Below, piece after piece: positions 7,361 to 15,982 of a stretch of 64,000 nt of DNA. The DNA is from an uncultured bacterium. Lineage in GTDB: Bacteria > Elusimicrobiota > Elusimicrobia > Elusimicrobiales > Elusimicrobiaceae. Every line of letters starts with the position of its first letter. Position 1 is the stretch's first letter. The DNA is taken from NCBI GenBank assembly GCA_949298795.1, contig CASFXV010000004.1, forward strand, positions 1 through 64,000, in the 5' to 3' direction. Both the position numbers and the translations under genes were made by a program. The notes beneath the pieces were generated by a model, which was given only the letters and a program-made list of their open reading frames with translations, was not told the DNA's origin and made no database searches.

Positions 7361-8158
7361 CTAATTAGTAAAAAAGTTACGCAACGCAATGCGTATATTG
7401 CGGGAGCGGCTTTCCGTTTCCGTAAGCTGAATGTCTTTTATTTTTTCAAACGCAATACGGGCTTTTAATTGTTGCGCTAAGTCCAGCGGGGTGCGGCCTT
7501 GCCCGTCTTTCAAGAAAACGCTGTATGGGTCTCCCCGCAAAAAACTCTCCAGCAAATCCAACGCTTTGGGCGCATTGCCGGAACACTGGCGCACCAACAT
7601 ATGCAGCACCGTATCGCCGGCTACGGTTTTGCGGTTTAAATCCGCATTCTTGGTTAAATATAAAAAAGCCACATCATAGCGGCGGGCGCGCACCTGATAC
7701 ATAATCGGAGTTTCAGAGCGCAAATCCCCCGCATTGATTAACGCGGTTTTAAAAGCGCGGCGGTCAAAAACGTCGCTTAAATCATTGGTTTCACGGCCAC
7801 GCAAAACGGCATAAGTTTTCATCAGTTCCAAAGCCGTGTCGTAATCTCCGGCCAGATGGAAAACGTTGCGCTTACGCCCGTCTTTCGCTTGAAAGATACG
7901 CGTATCCGGCAACACCTGGGCTAACTTGGCAATTAACGCCACATCCCGGTTTTGGCTGGCCGCTAATAATAAAGTTTGGTCATTTTCCCGGTAAGATAAA
8001 ACGCGGCGGACTGTTTCTTGTGCCGCCGGGCCTTGTTGCAAAGACATAATTTCATGACGTAAACCCGCCAAGGTTTTAGGCTGCGGGGGCTGTGCCCACG
8101 CAGAAAAAGAGAGAAACAAAAACGACAAGAACAAAAAAATTGCCTTGGTATGTGTCAT
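7361..8158 (-). CDS. Secreted ankyrin-repeat protein
   Basis: The 265-residue product begins with a signal peptide that ends in Ser-Ala-Trp-Ala near residue 22. Ankyrin-type segments follow: NDQTLLLAASQNRDVALIAKL near residues 60-80, a DGRKRNVFHLAGDYD unit, a SETPIMYQVRARRYDVAFL unit, then TVAGDTVLHMLVRQ and DGQGRTPLDLAQQL units. The protein is therefore mostly repeat. I prefer the ATG at 8158 over 8170 because GGAAGG precedes it and the signal peptide then starts normally. It is similar in design to 4640-5329. Protein binding in the periplasm is inferred from the fold only. Confidence 0.8.
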   Translation of the reverse strand: MTHTKAIFLFLSFLFLSFSAWAQPPQPKTLAGLRHEIMSLQQGPAAQETVRRVLSYRENDQTLLLAASQNRDVALIAKLAQVLPDTRIFQAKDGRKRNVFHLAGDYDTALELMKTYAVLRGRETNDLSDVFDRRAFKTALINAGDLRSETPIMYQVRARRYDVAFLYLTKNADLNRKTVAGDTVLHMLVRQCSGNAPKALDLLESFLRGDPYSVFLKDGQGRTPLDLAQQLKARIAFEKIKDIQLTETESRSRNIRIALRNFFTN

Positions 8159-8296
8159 AAATCCTTCCATTTATGGGGCCCCGTACAAGCGGCCTCCCCT
8201 CACTTCCTTTATAACAAATCTTGGCAAAAAAACCAAGCCCCTGTTTGCAAGAAAAGCAAAAAATTGGATTTATCTATAAAAAATAAAGATTTTTTA

Positions 8297-9058
8297 TCAG
8301 CTCGGCTTGTTAAAACAAACATGCCACAGGTATTCTGTGTTGCCGTGTGTGCCTTTGATAGGGCTTTCCATCAGGGCCATGGAGCGGGCGCCAAAACGCT
8401 CTTTTAAATGCTCTTCAAAAAACCCTTGCACGCTGGCGATAGCCGCGCGGCGGTTTTCTTCCGTCTTTACAATACCGTGCGGAACCTGCTTGGGGGAAAG
8501 CTCAAACTGCGGCTTAATTAAAAAAACAATATCCCCTTCCTTCGCCATGGCGTTAAACAAAGGCTCCATAATCATTTTTAAAGAAATAAAAGATACGTCC
8601 ACCGCCGCAAACTGAGGTGCGCTGACAAATAAATCCGGCGTCATATACCGGGCGTTAGTTTCCGGTTTAAAGTGGAAATTTTTATAGCGAAGCATTTCGC
8701 TGGCCAGCTGTCCTTTGCCTACATCTACCCCGTACACTTCTTTGGCTCCGGCCTGCAGCATGCAGTCCGAAAATCCCCCCGTGGCTACACCTATATCCAC
8801 GCATACTTTGTCTTTTACGCTTAGGTTCCACGCTTTCAGCGCGCCCGCCAGTTTAAGCCCCCCGCGGGAAACATACGGACAGCTTTTTTCTTTCACGCTA
8901 AGTACGTCCTCTGGCAGGACGGCGCGGTCCGCGCGGGTGTCCACCTGCCCGTTTACCAAAATTTCACCGGCCATAATGCTGGCTTGCGCGCGGGTGCGGC
9001 TGGGGAAAAATCCCTGTTCCACCAAGGCCATATCCAAACGGAGTTTTTTACTCGGCAT
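8297..9058 (-). CDS. tlyA: TlyA-type RNA 2'-O-methyltransferase (S4 plus FtsJ fold)
   Basis: The 253-residue protein has an N-terminal S4 RNA-binding domain (about 1-65, with SRTRAQASIMAGEILVNG). An FtsJ-type SAM methyltransferase follows, with motif I DIGVATGGFSDCML near residue 85, DVSFISL near 150 and the KPQFE strand near 180. TlyA relatives methylate 16S and 23S rRNA riboses, and the older hemolysin label is misleading. I start at the ATG at 9058, which overlaps the end of xseB by 11 bases and has AGGAAG upstream, rather than the longer frame to 9082. It is the last gene of the zapA-rarA-xseA-xseB-tlyA unit. Confidence 0.93.
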   Translation of the reverse strand: MPSKKLRLDMALVEQGFFPSRTRAQASIMAGEILVNGQVDTRADRAVLPEDVLSVKEKSCPYVSRGGLKLAGALKAWNLSVKDKVCVDIGVATGGFSDCMLQAGAKEVYGVDVGKGQLASEMLRYKNFHFKPETNARYMTPDLFVSAPQFAAVDVSFISLKMIMEPLFNAMAKEGDIVFLIKPQFELSPKQVPHGIVKTEENRRAAIASVQGFFEEHLKERFGARSMALMESPIKGTHGNTEYLWHVCFNKPS

Positions 9059-9293
9059 CGTCGTCTGCTTCCTGCGCGTCAAACGGGGTTAAGGAGAGGT
9101 TTTCCCCCTGGCGCTTTAACGCGTTTACTTTAAATTTTACGTCTTCCAGCTTGGCGCTAAGCGCTTGGGAAAGCGCCATACCCTCTTCAAATAATTTTAC
9201 GGAAGCGTCCAAATCCGTCTGTTCCGCTTCCAGGGCGGAAACAATTTCTTCCAAACGAACAAGCTGCGCTTCAAATGTTTTTTTAGTAGTCAT
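9048..9293 (-). CDS. xseB: Exodeoxyribonuclease VII small subunit
   Basis: The 81-residue protein is almost all helical, with the family pattern of LVRLEEIVSALE followed by LDASVKLFEEGMAL and a short acidic tail (ADDDAE). XseB subunits bind the C-terminal helical region of XseA and are needed for the single-strand exonuclease. GAGGA precedes the ATG. The gene begins 7 bases after xseA and overlaps tlyA, which fits tight co-translation. Confidence 0.95.
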   Translation of the reverse strand: MTTKKTFEAQLVRLEEIVSALEAEQTDLDASVKLFEEGMALSQALSAKLEDVKFKVNALKRQGENLSLTPFDAQEADDDAE

Positions 9294-9300
9294 GCGGTCC

Positions 9301-10506
9301 TCACTTTACTTCGGCGCGGATAGTGCCGTCCTGCACTTGAATAAAAAGGGGTTCCTTTTCTGCGGTTTGCAATACGCGGCTGATAATTTGCCCCTGTGCG
9401 TTGCGCGTAATGCTGTACCCCCGTTTCAGTACTGCCTGCGGATTCAGCGCGCTTAATTTATGGCGGGCGGCCTCCAAACGGTTAAAATAATTTTGTACGG
9501 CCTGCTGCATGTGTTCCTGCAGGGAAAGGGTTAACTCGTCCACGCGCTGTTCTTTTTCGCGCGTTAAGACGGACGGATCCAAAAACACCCGGTTATTCAC
9601 GGCGGCTTCCAACCGGCGGGCGGCGCGCTCATACAAAACAGACACGGCCTGGGCCAAACGTTTGGCCAGCTGGGATACTTTTTCCCGCGTGTTTTGCGCG
9701 TTTTGCACCACCAGCTCCGCCGCGGCGGACGGGGTGGGAGCGCGCAAATCGGCCACAAAATCGGCGATGGTAAAGTCCACCTCGTGCCCTACGCAGGAAA
9801 TCACCGGCACCCGGCTGGCGGCAATGGCGCGGGCGACGGGCTCCTCATTAAACGCCCATAAATCTTCCATACTGCCGCCGCCGCGCCCCACCAGCATAAC
9901 GTCTATGGCGGGTTTTAATTGGTTTAAATCTTTAATGGCCTGCACAATTTGCGGGGCGGCCTCGTCCCCCTGCACCAAAACGGGCGCGATAATGACGTCC
10001 AAATTAGGGTTGCGGCGGCGAAGAACGGACAAAATATCCCGCACCGCCGCCCCGGTGGGGGAGGTAACCACGCCTATGCGTTTGGGATAGGCGGGAATGG
10101 GCTTTTTGCGGGCCTCGTCAAACAGCCCTTCCTGCTGGAGTTTCTTTTTGAGTTTTTCAAATTCTAAAAATAACTTCCCTTGGGAAAGCGGCTCCACCGA
10201 TTTCACCACAATCTGATACCGCCCCTGCTTGGCGTAACAGCTTACGTCCCCCATAACCCGCACGTTTAAACCGTCTTCCAGCATTTGGGCAAAACGCCAG
10301 CCGTATCCTTTAAACAGCACGGCGGCCAGCACGCCGTTTTTGTCTTTTAAGTCAAAATAAATATGCCCGCTGGCGGCCTCACGCAAGTTGGAAACTTCCC
10401 CCTCTACAAAAATGCCGGCAAATACGCCCTCCAGCATTTGTTTGATAACGCCGTTTAGTTCCGATACGGAAAACACCTGCCCACAAAAAGGTCTTTCGGG
10501 TTCCAT
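9301..10506 (-). CDS. xseA: Exodeoxyribonuclease VII large subunit
   Basis: The 401-residue protein degrades single-stranded DNA to short oligonucleotides together with XseB. The N-terminal OB domain (about 5-105) contains VEGEVSNLREAASGHIYFDLKD-like residues. The catalytic domain (about 120-310) carries IGVVTSPTGAAVRDIL, RGGGSMEDLWAFNEEPVARAI and GHEVDFTIADFVADLRAPTPSAAAE, all diagnostic. The C-terminal helical part is shorter than in Escherichia coli (456 residues). It starts directly at the end of rarA, with AGAGGAA as SD. Confidence 0.97.
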   Translation of the reverse strand: MEPERPFCGQVFSVSELNGVIKQMLEGVFAGIFVEGEVSNLREAASGHIYFDLKDKNGVLAAVLFKGYGWRFAQMLEDGLNVRVMGDVSCYAKQGRYQIVVKSVEPLSQGKLFLEFEKLKKKLQQEGLFDEARKKPIPAYPKRIGVVTSPTGAAVRDILSVLRRRNPNLDVIIAPVLVQGDEAAPQIVQAIKDLNQLKPAIDVMLVGRGGGSMEDLWAFNEEPVARAIAASRVPVISCVGHEVDFTIADFVADLRAPTPSAAAELVVQNAQNTREKVSQLAKRLAQAVSVLYERAARRLEAAVNNRVFLDPSVLTREKEQRVDELTLSLQEHMQQAVQNYFNRLEAARHKLSALNPQAVLKRGYSITRNAQGQIISRVLQTAEKEPLFIQVQDGTIRAEVK

Positions 10507-11757
10507 TTATTCCTCTTTCAGTTTTTTAAGGCGTTGGGCCAGGGCAGCTTCTTTGCCCAGTTCCCCGGGGTGGTAAAACTGCACCGGGCTGGGCATGTAC
10601 TGCTGTTTCACATAATGGTTGGGGAAGTCATGCGCGTATTTATAACCGCGGTTTTTGCCGCCGGAGCGCAAATGGTCCGGCACCGGGCGGTAGCGGCCTT
10701 CGCGCACCTCGGCCAGGGCGGAATTAATGGCATTGTAGGCGGAGTTGCTTTTAGGACAGCAGGCAATATAAATCGCCGCGTGCGCCAGCGGAATGCGCAC
10801 TTCCGGCATGCCCAGCACTTCGGCGGCTTTAAAAGCGGCCTCGGCAATCATAATGGCGGCGGGCTCGGCCAGGCCCACGTCTTCGCTAGCGCAAATTAAA
10901 ATACGCCGGGCGATAAAGCGCGGGTCTTCCCCGCTTTCCAGCATGCGCGCCAGCCAGTAGACGGCGGCGTCCGGGTCGGACCCGCGCATGGATTTGATAA
11001 AAGCGGAAATAATATCGTAATGCTCATCGCCTTTTTTATCATAATTTAAGTGGCGTTTTTGAATGCACTCTTTGGCGATATCCAAATCAATTTGTTTAAT
11101 GCCCTGCGCGTCCGGCTCGGTAGTCAGGACGGCTATTTCAAACGCGTTGAGCATTTTGCGCCCGTCCCCGTTGGACTGGGTGATAAAATAATCGGTTGCG
11201 TCATCAGTAAGGGCGGCTTTTTCTTTTTTGGCGGCGCGAAAGAGAATTTGCCGCAAATCGCCCGGACCAAGCGGTTTGAACTCAAACACGCTAAAGCGGG
11301 ACAAAAGCGCCGTATTGATGTAAAAATAAGGGTTTTCCGTCGTGATGCCAATTAAAATAATGTCCCCGCGCTCCACAGACGGAAGCAGTACGTCCTGCTG
11401 GGTTTTGTTAAAATGGTGTATTTCGTCCAAAATCACCAAGGTGCGGCGTTCTTCAAAACCCGGGTTGCGCATGCGTTCTTTGGCTTCGGTCAATACTTTT
11501 TTTAAGTCCGCCACGCCGGCGGCGGCGGCGTTAAGCTCCACCGTTACCGCGTGCGTGCGCGAGGCGATATAGCGCGCCGTAGCCGTTTTGCCGCAGCCGG
11601 GCGGGCCGAAAAACACGGCGGATTTAATGGTGTCCGTTTCCAGCAAACGCCGCAGCATTTTGCCTTTGCCCAGCAAATGCGGCTGACCGGCAAAATCCTC
11701 TAACGTTTTGGGAGCCTGGCGCGCGGCCAGGGGTATTAAATTTTCATCGTCCGCCAT
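10507..11757 (-). CDS. rarA: Replication-associated recombination AAA+ ATPase
   Basis: The 416-residue protein is a clamp-loader-like AAA+ ATPase related to RarA/MgsA/WRNIP1, which acts at stalled forks. Near the N-terminus is the LxxxLRPxxLEDFxGQxH-like segment (APKTLEDFAGQPHLLG). The Walker A GPPGCGKTA follows at about residues 51-59, then Walker B ILDEIHHF and the sensor LIGITTENPYF. The C-terminal tetramerisation part includes SMRGSDPDAAVYWLARML and the HYxxSPGQFYxPGxxG-type region, here QQYMPSPVQFYHPGELG. AAGGAA precedes the ATG, 8 bases after zapA. Confidence 0.96.
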   Translation of the reverse strand: MADDENLIPLAARQAPKTLEDFAGQPHLLGKGKMLRRLLETDTIKSAVFFGPPGCGKTATARYIASRTHAVTVELNAAAAGVADLKKVLTEAKERMRNPGFEERRTLVILDEIHHFNKTQQDVLLPSVERGDIILIGITTENPYFYINTALLSRFSVFEFKPLGPGDLRQILFRAAKKEKAALTDDATDYFITQSNGDGRKMLNAFEIAVLTTEPDAQGIKQIDLDIAKECIQKRHLNYDKKGDEHYDIISAFIKSMRGSDPDAAVYWLARMLESGEDPRFIARRILICASEDVGLAEPAAIMIAEAAFKAAEVLGMPEVRIPLAHAAIYIACCPKSNSAYNAINSALAEVREGRYRPVPDHLRSGGKNRGYKYAHDFPNHYVKQQYMPSPVQFYHPGELGKEAALAQRLKKLKEE

Positions 11758-11765
11758 AATGTTCC

Positions 11766-12050
11766 TTACTGCAGAGAAGATTTTAATTTAGCTATTAAAC
11801 CGTCCACCCGGGTTTCTTCTTCTTTGCGCCGGCCGCCTTCGTTTTCCCCCTGCACATAGGCTTGGGCGGCAAAATAAAGGGCGGCCAGCAAAGCTTGTTT
11901 AAGGGTGTCAATTTCTCCGTTTTCACGGATTTCGGCCATTTTTTTGTCCACTTCCGCCGCCAGGTTGGTAATTTCCACCCCGCCTAAACCTTGCATTTCC
12001 ACATCCAGCGGGATTTTGCGTATTTCCACTTGTATAATATCTTTTGCCAT
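11766..12050 (-). CDS. zapA: ZapA-like cell division protein
   Basis: The 94-residue protein has the ZapA layout: an N-terminal beta part with VEIRKIPLDVEMQGLGGVEITNLAAEVDKKM and a long C-terminal helix that forms the coiled-coil dimer. ZapA binds and bundles FtsZ at the division site. Sequence similarity is moderate, and the call is supported by its size and by the coiled-coil gene just upstream. TAAAAT lies 6 bases before the ATG with TTGCCT 16 bases further back, so it probably begins a leaderless transcript that continues into rarA-xseAB-tlyA. Confidence 0.82.
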   Translation of the reverse strand: MAKDIIQVEIRKIPLDVEMQGLGGVEITNLAAEVDKKMAEIRENGEIDTLKQALLAALYFAAQAYVQGENEGGRRKEEETRVDGLIAKLKSSLQ

Positions 12051-12056
12051 ATTTGT

Positions 12057-12084
12057 ATTTTACCTTTTTAGCGCCGCCAGGCAA
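12057..12084 (-). promoter_or_regulatory. Leaderless promoter of the zapA operon
   Basis: On the minus strand TTGCCT (12084-12079) is followed after 16 bases by TAAAAT (12062-12057) and after 6 more by the ATG of zapA. Confidence 0.65.
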
Positions 12085-12100
12085 GCCCACCAAACCGGCT

Positions 12101-12127
12101 AAAAAAGGGGAGCCGCGCCCCCCTTTT
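12101..12127 (-). terminator. Terminator of the pheS-pheT-coiled-coil operon
   Basis: AAAAGGGG and CCCCTTTT form an 8-bp stem around GGCGCGGCT, with two more T after the stem on the minus strand. The zapA promoter begins just beyond it. Confidence 0.8.
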
Positions 12128-12151
12128 AAAACGTACCCGGGAAGCAAAACG

Positions 12152-12412
12152 TCAAACAATTTCGTTGCGCTTCTCTTGGGCTTTTTGGATTTCTTTGTCC
12201 AAGCGGGAGGCTAAACGTTTCAGCACCGTTTGGGTGTTGCGTTTCCATTCCCGCAAAGATTTCAGTTCGCTTTCCGTTTCACGCAATTTGGCAGAGGCCT
12301 CTTCCAGCTGGCGCACACGCTGGCGCAGGGCGGCGTTTTGGGCCTCGGCCTCTTTGCGCCGCGCCATGACCTGTGAAACCAGCAATTCCAGCTGTTTGAG
12401 TTTTTCCTGCAT
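12152..12412 (-). CDS. Small coiled-coil protein, possibly ZapB-like
   Basis: The 86-residue protein is one continuous charged coiled coil: heptad Leu/Val positions from residue 5 to about 65, Glu/Arg/Lys-rich, no signal peptide and no membrane segment. It starts 3 bases after pheT, with AAGG 6 bases before the ATG, and lies immediately before zapA. That position and the length suggest a division-associated coiled-coil protein of ZapB type, but coiled coils resemble each other and no specific motif proves it. It could equally be a structural partner of another protein. Confidence 0.6.
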   Translation of the reverse strand: MQEKLKQLELLVSQVMARRKEAEAQNAALRQRVRQLEEASAKLRETESELKSLREWKRNTQTVLKRLASRLDKEIQKAQEKRNEIV

Positions 12413-12415
12413 AAA

Positions 12416-14794
12416 TTACCTTAAGCTGGCGCCCAGTTTGGCGCCCAGTTCCGCCACTATTTTATTAAAAGCGGCGTCCGTTTCCGCGTCTTTCAGCGTA
12501 CGCTGCGGGTGGGAAAACGCTAGGCTAAACGTCATGCTCTTTTTGCCGGCGGGGAGGTGTTCCCCTTGGTACAAGTCAATCAGTTCATAGCTCATTTTAA
12601 CGTCCAGCCCGGTTTGGCCCAATACGCTTTCCACCTTGGCGTAGGGGACGTTTTCATCCAGCACGACGGATAAATCCCGCAAAGACGGCGGGAATACGGC
12701 CGGCGCCGTCATGGGTTTAAAATCCTGCGCGCAGAAGGCTTTTTCCAGCGCTTTGCAGGAAAATTCAAAACCCCATACGTCCTGCCCTTTTACGCCAAAA
12801 GTCTTTAGCGTAAGCGGGTGAAATTTGCCCAGCACGCCTATTTTTTTGCCGCCGTCCAAAATATCCATAGAGATTTTGGGGTGCATATACACCGGCGCCT
12901 GGACGCTGGGAACCAGCTTTACCGCCGTACCCAACAAGTTTTGCACCACGCCTTTTACAAAGTAAAAATCCGGCTTAGTCAGCCCGCCCGCAAAGAAAGG
13001 CCGGGTTTGCAAATGGCCCGTAAGCACGCCGGCTACGGTATAATTTTCACCGGGGTAATTTTTAAACAAGGCAAATGTTTTGGTGGCTTCAAAAAACGCC
13101 AAATCATGCTGGCCGTGCTTTTGGTTAAATTCAATATTCTTTAACAAAGAAGGCAGCAGCGTGGGGCGCAAATAATCCCACCCCAGGGCCATGGCGTTTT
13201 TAATGTGTATGCAGTGTTTGGGCTCAAAACCAAAAGCTTTTAATTCTTTCTCACCCAAAAAATCAATGTTTTTGCATTCATAGAAACCCATGCCGATAAG
13301 CTCCGCGCTCATCTTTTTGGTCAGGTCAATGCCTTTGGGGTTATCGGCAAATACCATGGTGGCTTTGCTGGGGGCCAGCGGGATATTGTCATACCCGGCA
13401 AAGCGGGCGGCTTCTTCGGCCAGGTCCCAGCGGGTGGTTAAATCGCGCCGGTAGGTGGGGGCGCGGAATGTCCACTTGTCCGCCCCGGCGTTAAATTCAA
13501 GCGCCAAGCGGGAGAAAATACCTTTTAATGTTTCTTCATCCAGCCGGGTGCCTAAAATACCGTTAATTTGGGCCGGGGTAAATTCCACCGCCGGGTTTTG
13601 GTATACCGCGGGATAAGCGTCGGCCAGTTCGCTGGGGGTGCCGCCGCAAATATCGCAAATAAGCTGGGTGGCGCGGCGCATGGCCAACATGGCGCCTTCT
13701 ATATCCGTGCCGCGTTCAAAACGCTGGGAAGAATCCGAAGAGACGCCAAAACGTTTAACCGTTTTGTTAATGGTGGGCGCGTCAAAATAAGCGGCTTCCA
13801 CAAATACGTCTTGCGTGTCTTCTTTAATACCGGAATTCAGGCCGCCCATCACCCCGGCTAAAGCCGTGGCTTTTTTGTCATCGGCAATGACTAAAGAGTC
13901 TTCCGCCAGTTCCAATTCCCGCCCGTCCAAAATGGTAAACTTTTCACCGGGCTTGGCAAAGCGCACCACTACATTGTCGCCCTCCACTTCCGTGCGGTCA
14001 AACGCATGGAGCGGGTGGCCCAGCTCAAACATCACGTAATTGGTAATGTCCACCAAAGCGTTTTTGGGGTTGAGCCCCATGGCGCTGAGGCGCTCTTGTA
14101 TAAACTCGGGCGAAGCCGTATTTTTTACCCCGCGTATCACGCGGCCGATATACCGCGGGCAGCCCTGCGGGGCTTGAATGTCAATATGCAAAGAAGCGCC
14201 TTGGGTTTTTACTTCCGGTATTTGGGGAAGTTTGACGGGCTTGTTTAATAAAACGCCCAGCTCCCGCGCTACCCCTAAATGGGAAAGCAAATCCGGCCGG
14301 TTGGAAGTGATTTCCAAATCAAACACCGTATCTTTTTTGCCGTACAGGGTGGAAACGTCCGTCCCCAGCGGGATATTTTCATCCAATACCAAAATGCCGC
14401 GGGCGCGGGTGCGGGTAAGGCCCAGCTCATCGGAAGAACAAATCATCCCTTCCGAAGTGACCCCGCGGATAACCGCCGCTTTCAACACCGTCTGCCCCAG
14501 GCGCGCCCCTACATGGGCCAGCGGTACTTTCTGCCCCACCGCCACATTGGGCGCGCCGCATACCACGCGCTGGGTTTTGCCGCCGCCTAAATCCAAATCC
14601 ACCAAGTGGAGGTGGTCTGAATCGGGGTGGTCCTCTATATGGGTAATTTGGGCCACGTAAACGCCTTCAAAATCGGCCCCGGTGGTTTCTACAGAGGCTA
14701 CTTCTATGCCCAAGTGAACAAAGTTCTGCACCATTTCCTCGGGCGTTAAATCCAAATCAATAAAATCTTTTAACCAAGAATACAGTATTTTCAT
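12416..14794 (-). CDS. pheT: Phenylalanyl-tRNA synthetase beta chain
   Basis: The 792-residue chain is full length. An EMAP/tRNA-binding domain occupies about 40-150 (HPDSDHLHLVDLDLG). The B3/B4 editing region follows (about 210-390, with ALVDITNYVMFELGHPLHAFD). Next are B5 (about 400-470), the catalytic-like core (about 480-680) and a C-terminal FDX-ACB anticodon-binding domain (from about 700, PPSLRDLSVVLDENVPYAKV). With PheS it forms the alpha2beta2 enzyme that charges tRNA-Phe. AAGGA precedes the ATG, 12 bases after pheS. Confidence 0.98.
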   Translation of the reverse strand: MKILYSWLKDFIDLDLTPEEMVQNFVHLGIEVASVETTGADFEGVYVAQITHIEDHPDSDHLHLVDLDLGGGKTQRVVCGAPNVAVGQKVPLAHVGARLGQTVLKAAVIRGVTSEGMICSSDELGLTRTRARGILVLDENIPLGTDVSTLYGKKDTVFDLEITSNRPDLLSHLGVARELGVLLNKPVKLPQIPEVKTQGASLHIDIQAPQGCPRYIGRVIRGVKNTASPEFIQERLSAMGLNPKNALVDITNYVMFELGHPLHAFDRTEVEGDNVVVRFAKPGEKFTILDGRELELAEDSLVIADDKKATALAGVMGGLNSGIKEDTQDVFVEAAYFDAPTINKTVKRFGVSSDSSQRFERGTDIEGAMLAMRRATQLICDICGGTPSELADAYPAVYQNPAVEFTPAQINGILGTRLDEETLKGIFSRLALEFNAGADKWTFRAPTYRRDLTTRWDLAEEAARFAGYDNIPLAPSKATMVFADNPKGIDLTKKMSAELIGMGFYECKNIDFLGEKELKAFGFEPKHCIHIKNAMALGWDYLRPTLLPSLLKNIEFNQKHGQHDLAFFEATKTFALFKNYPGENYTVAGVLTGHLQTRPFFAGGLTKPDFYFVKGVVQNLLGTAVKLVPSVQAPVYMHPKISMDILDGGKKIGVLGKFHPLTLKTFGVKGQDVWGFEFSCKALEKAFCAQDFKPMTAPAVFPPSLRDLSVVLDENVPYAKVESVLGQTGLDVKMSYELIDLYQGEHLPAGKKSMTFSLAFSHPQRTLKDAETDAAFNKIVAELGAKLGASLR

Positions 14795-14806
14795 TTTGCA
14801 AAGTCC

Positions 14807-15850
14807 TTAAAATTGGGAAAGCACGCGCACGTCGTTTTCATAAAACGTGCGAATATCGTTAATATTCATCATCATCATGGCCAGGCGTTCCACCCCTACG
14901 CCAAACGCGTAACCGCTGTATACTTCGGGGTCAATGCCGCAGTTTTTAAGCACATTGGGGTGCACCACGCCGGAACCCAGCATTTCAATCCAGCCGCTGC
15001 CTTTGCACACCGGGCAGCCTTTGCCTTGGCAGAATACGCATTTTACGTCCACCTCCGCGCTGGGTTCCGTAAACGGGAAGAAAGACGGGCGGAAACGTAT
15101 TTGCGCTTTATTGCCAAAAAGCCCCTGCATAAAAGCGGTTAAATCTTGCTTTAAATCCGCCATGCTGACGTGTTTATCCACATACAAGCCTTCTATTTGG
15201 TGGAAAACAGGGCTGTGGGTAGCGTCTAAACTGTCGTTGCGGAACACGCGCCCCGGCGCCATAATGCGTATAGGGGGCTGGTGTTTTTCCATATACCGGC
15301 TTTGCACGTTGGAAGTGTGCGTGCGAAGCACCATGGAAAGCATGCCCGTATCGGCAAAAAACGTATCCTGCGCGTCCCGCGCCGGGTGGTGTTTGGGAAT
15401 ATTAAGCATATCAAAGTTATGCTTTTCATCTTCCACCCAAGGGCCTTCCGCCCATTCAAACCCCAAGCGGGAAAGAATGGTGGTCATGCGGTCCATCGCC
15501 ACGGAAAGCGGGTGCCTGTGCCCTTTGGCAACGGGAAAGGCGGGGAGGGTTAAGTCTAAATTGGTTTTATTTAATTCATCATTAATTTGCTTGGCGGCAA
15601 AAAAAGCGGTTTTTTCGTCCAGCGCGGCCGTTAAAGACGCCTTGAGGGCATTGCCCAGCGGGCCGGCGGTTTTTTTGTCTTCAATAGAAAAATCTTTTAA
15701 GCCTTTTAAAAGTTCCGTCAGCGCGCCTTTGCGCCCCAAGGCGGCAACGCGCAGCTCTTCCACGGCGGGCAAATCCGCCGCCGCGGCAATTTTGGTTTTA
15801 TATTCCTGCTCTATGTTAGAGCAAGCGGTTTTGAATTCTGTAATAGTCAT
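14807..15850 (-). CDS. pheS: Phenylalanyl-tRNA synthetase alpha chain
   Basis: The 347-residue catalytic chain has an N-terminal coiled coil (about 1-85). A class II core follows, with GHRHPLSVAMDRM, the motif 2 region (APGRVFRNDSLDATHSPVFHQIEGL) and motif 3 (GYAFGVGVERLAMM) near the C-terminus. Cys residues at CVFCQGKGCPVCKG could bind a metal. TATAAT is exactly 6 bases before the ATG and there is no SD, so the pheS-pheT mRNA is probably leaderless. No Phe-codon leader peptide or T-box is present upstream. Confidence 0.98.
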   Translation of the reverse strand: MTITEFKTACSNIEQEYKTKIAAAADLPAVEELRVAALGRKGALTELLKGLKDFSIEDKKTAGPLGNALKASLTAALDEKTAFFAAKQINDELNKTNLDLTLPAFPVAKGHRHPLSVAMDRMTTILSRLGFEWAEGPWVEDEKHNFDMLNIPKHHPARDAQDTFFADTGMLSMVLRTHTSNVQSRYMEKHQPPIRIMAPGRVFRNDSLDATHSPVFHQIEGLYVDKHVSMADLKQDLTAFMQGLFGNKAQIRFRPSFFPFTEPSAEVDVKCVFCQGKGCPVCKGSGWIEMLGSGVVHPNVLKNCGIDPEVYSGYAFGVGVERLAMMMMNINDIRTFYENDVRVLSQF

Positions 15851-15856
15851 AAATAT

Positions 15857-15862
15857 ATTATA
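15857..15862 (-). promoter_or_regulatory. Leaderless-type -10 box for pheS
   Basis: TATAAT on the minus strand is 6 bases before the ATG at 15850. Confidence 0.65.
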
Positions 15863-15933
15863 GTATTTTACACGTTATATAGGAAATTTAAGCTTTTTTA
15901 AACTTTTTTTGCGCCGTCATGTTAATTTTAGAT

Positions 15934-15957
15934 AAAAAAACGGGCCTCCGCCCGTTT
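15934..15957 (-). terminator. Terminator of glmU-prs-rplY-pth
   Basis: The minus strand reads AAACGGGC, loop GGAG, GCCCGTTT with a following T tract. It lies just after the pth stop codon. Confidence 0.9.
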
Positions 15958-15982
15958 GCCTTTTTACCCGCGTGGCTTGGGG

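Noticed and set aside
8297-9058. Hemolysin (cytotoxin) for the tlyA homologue
   Set aside because: The S4 and FtsJ domains with intact SAM motif indicate an RNA methyltransferase.
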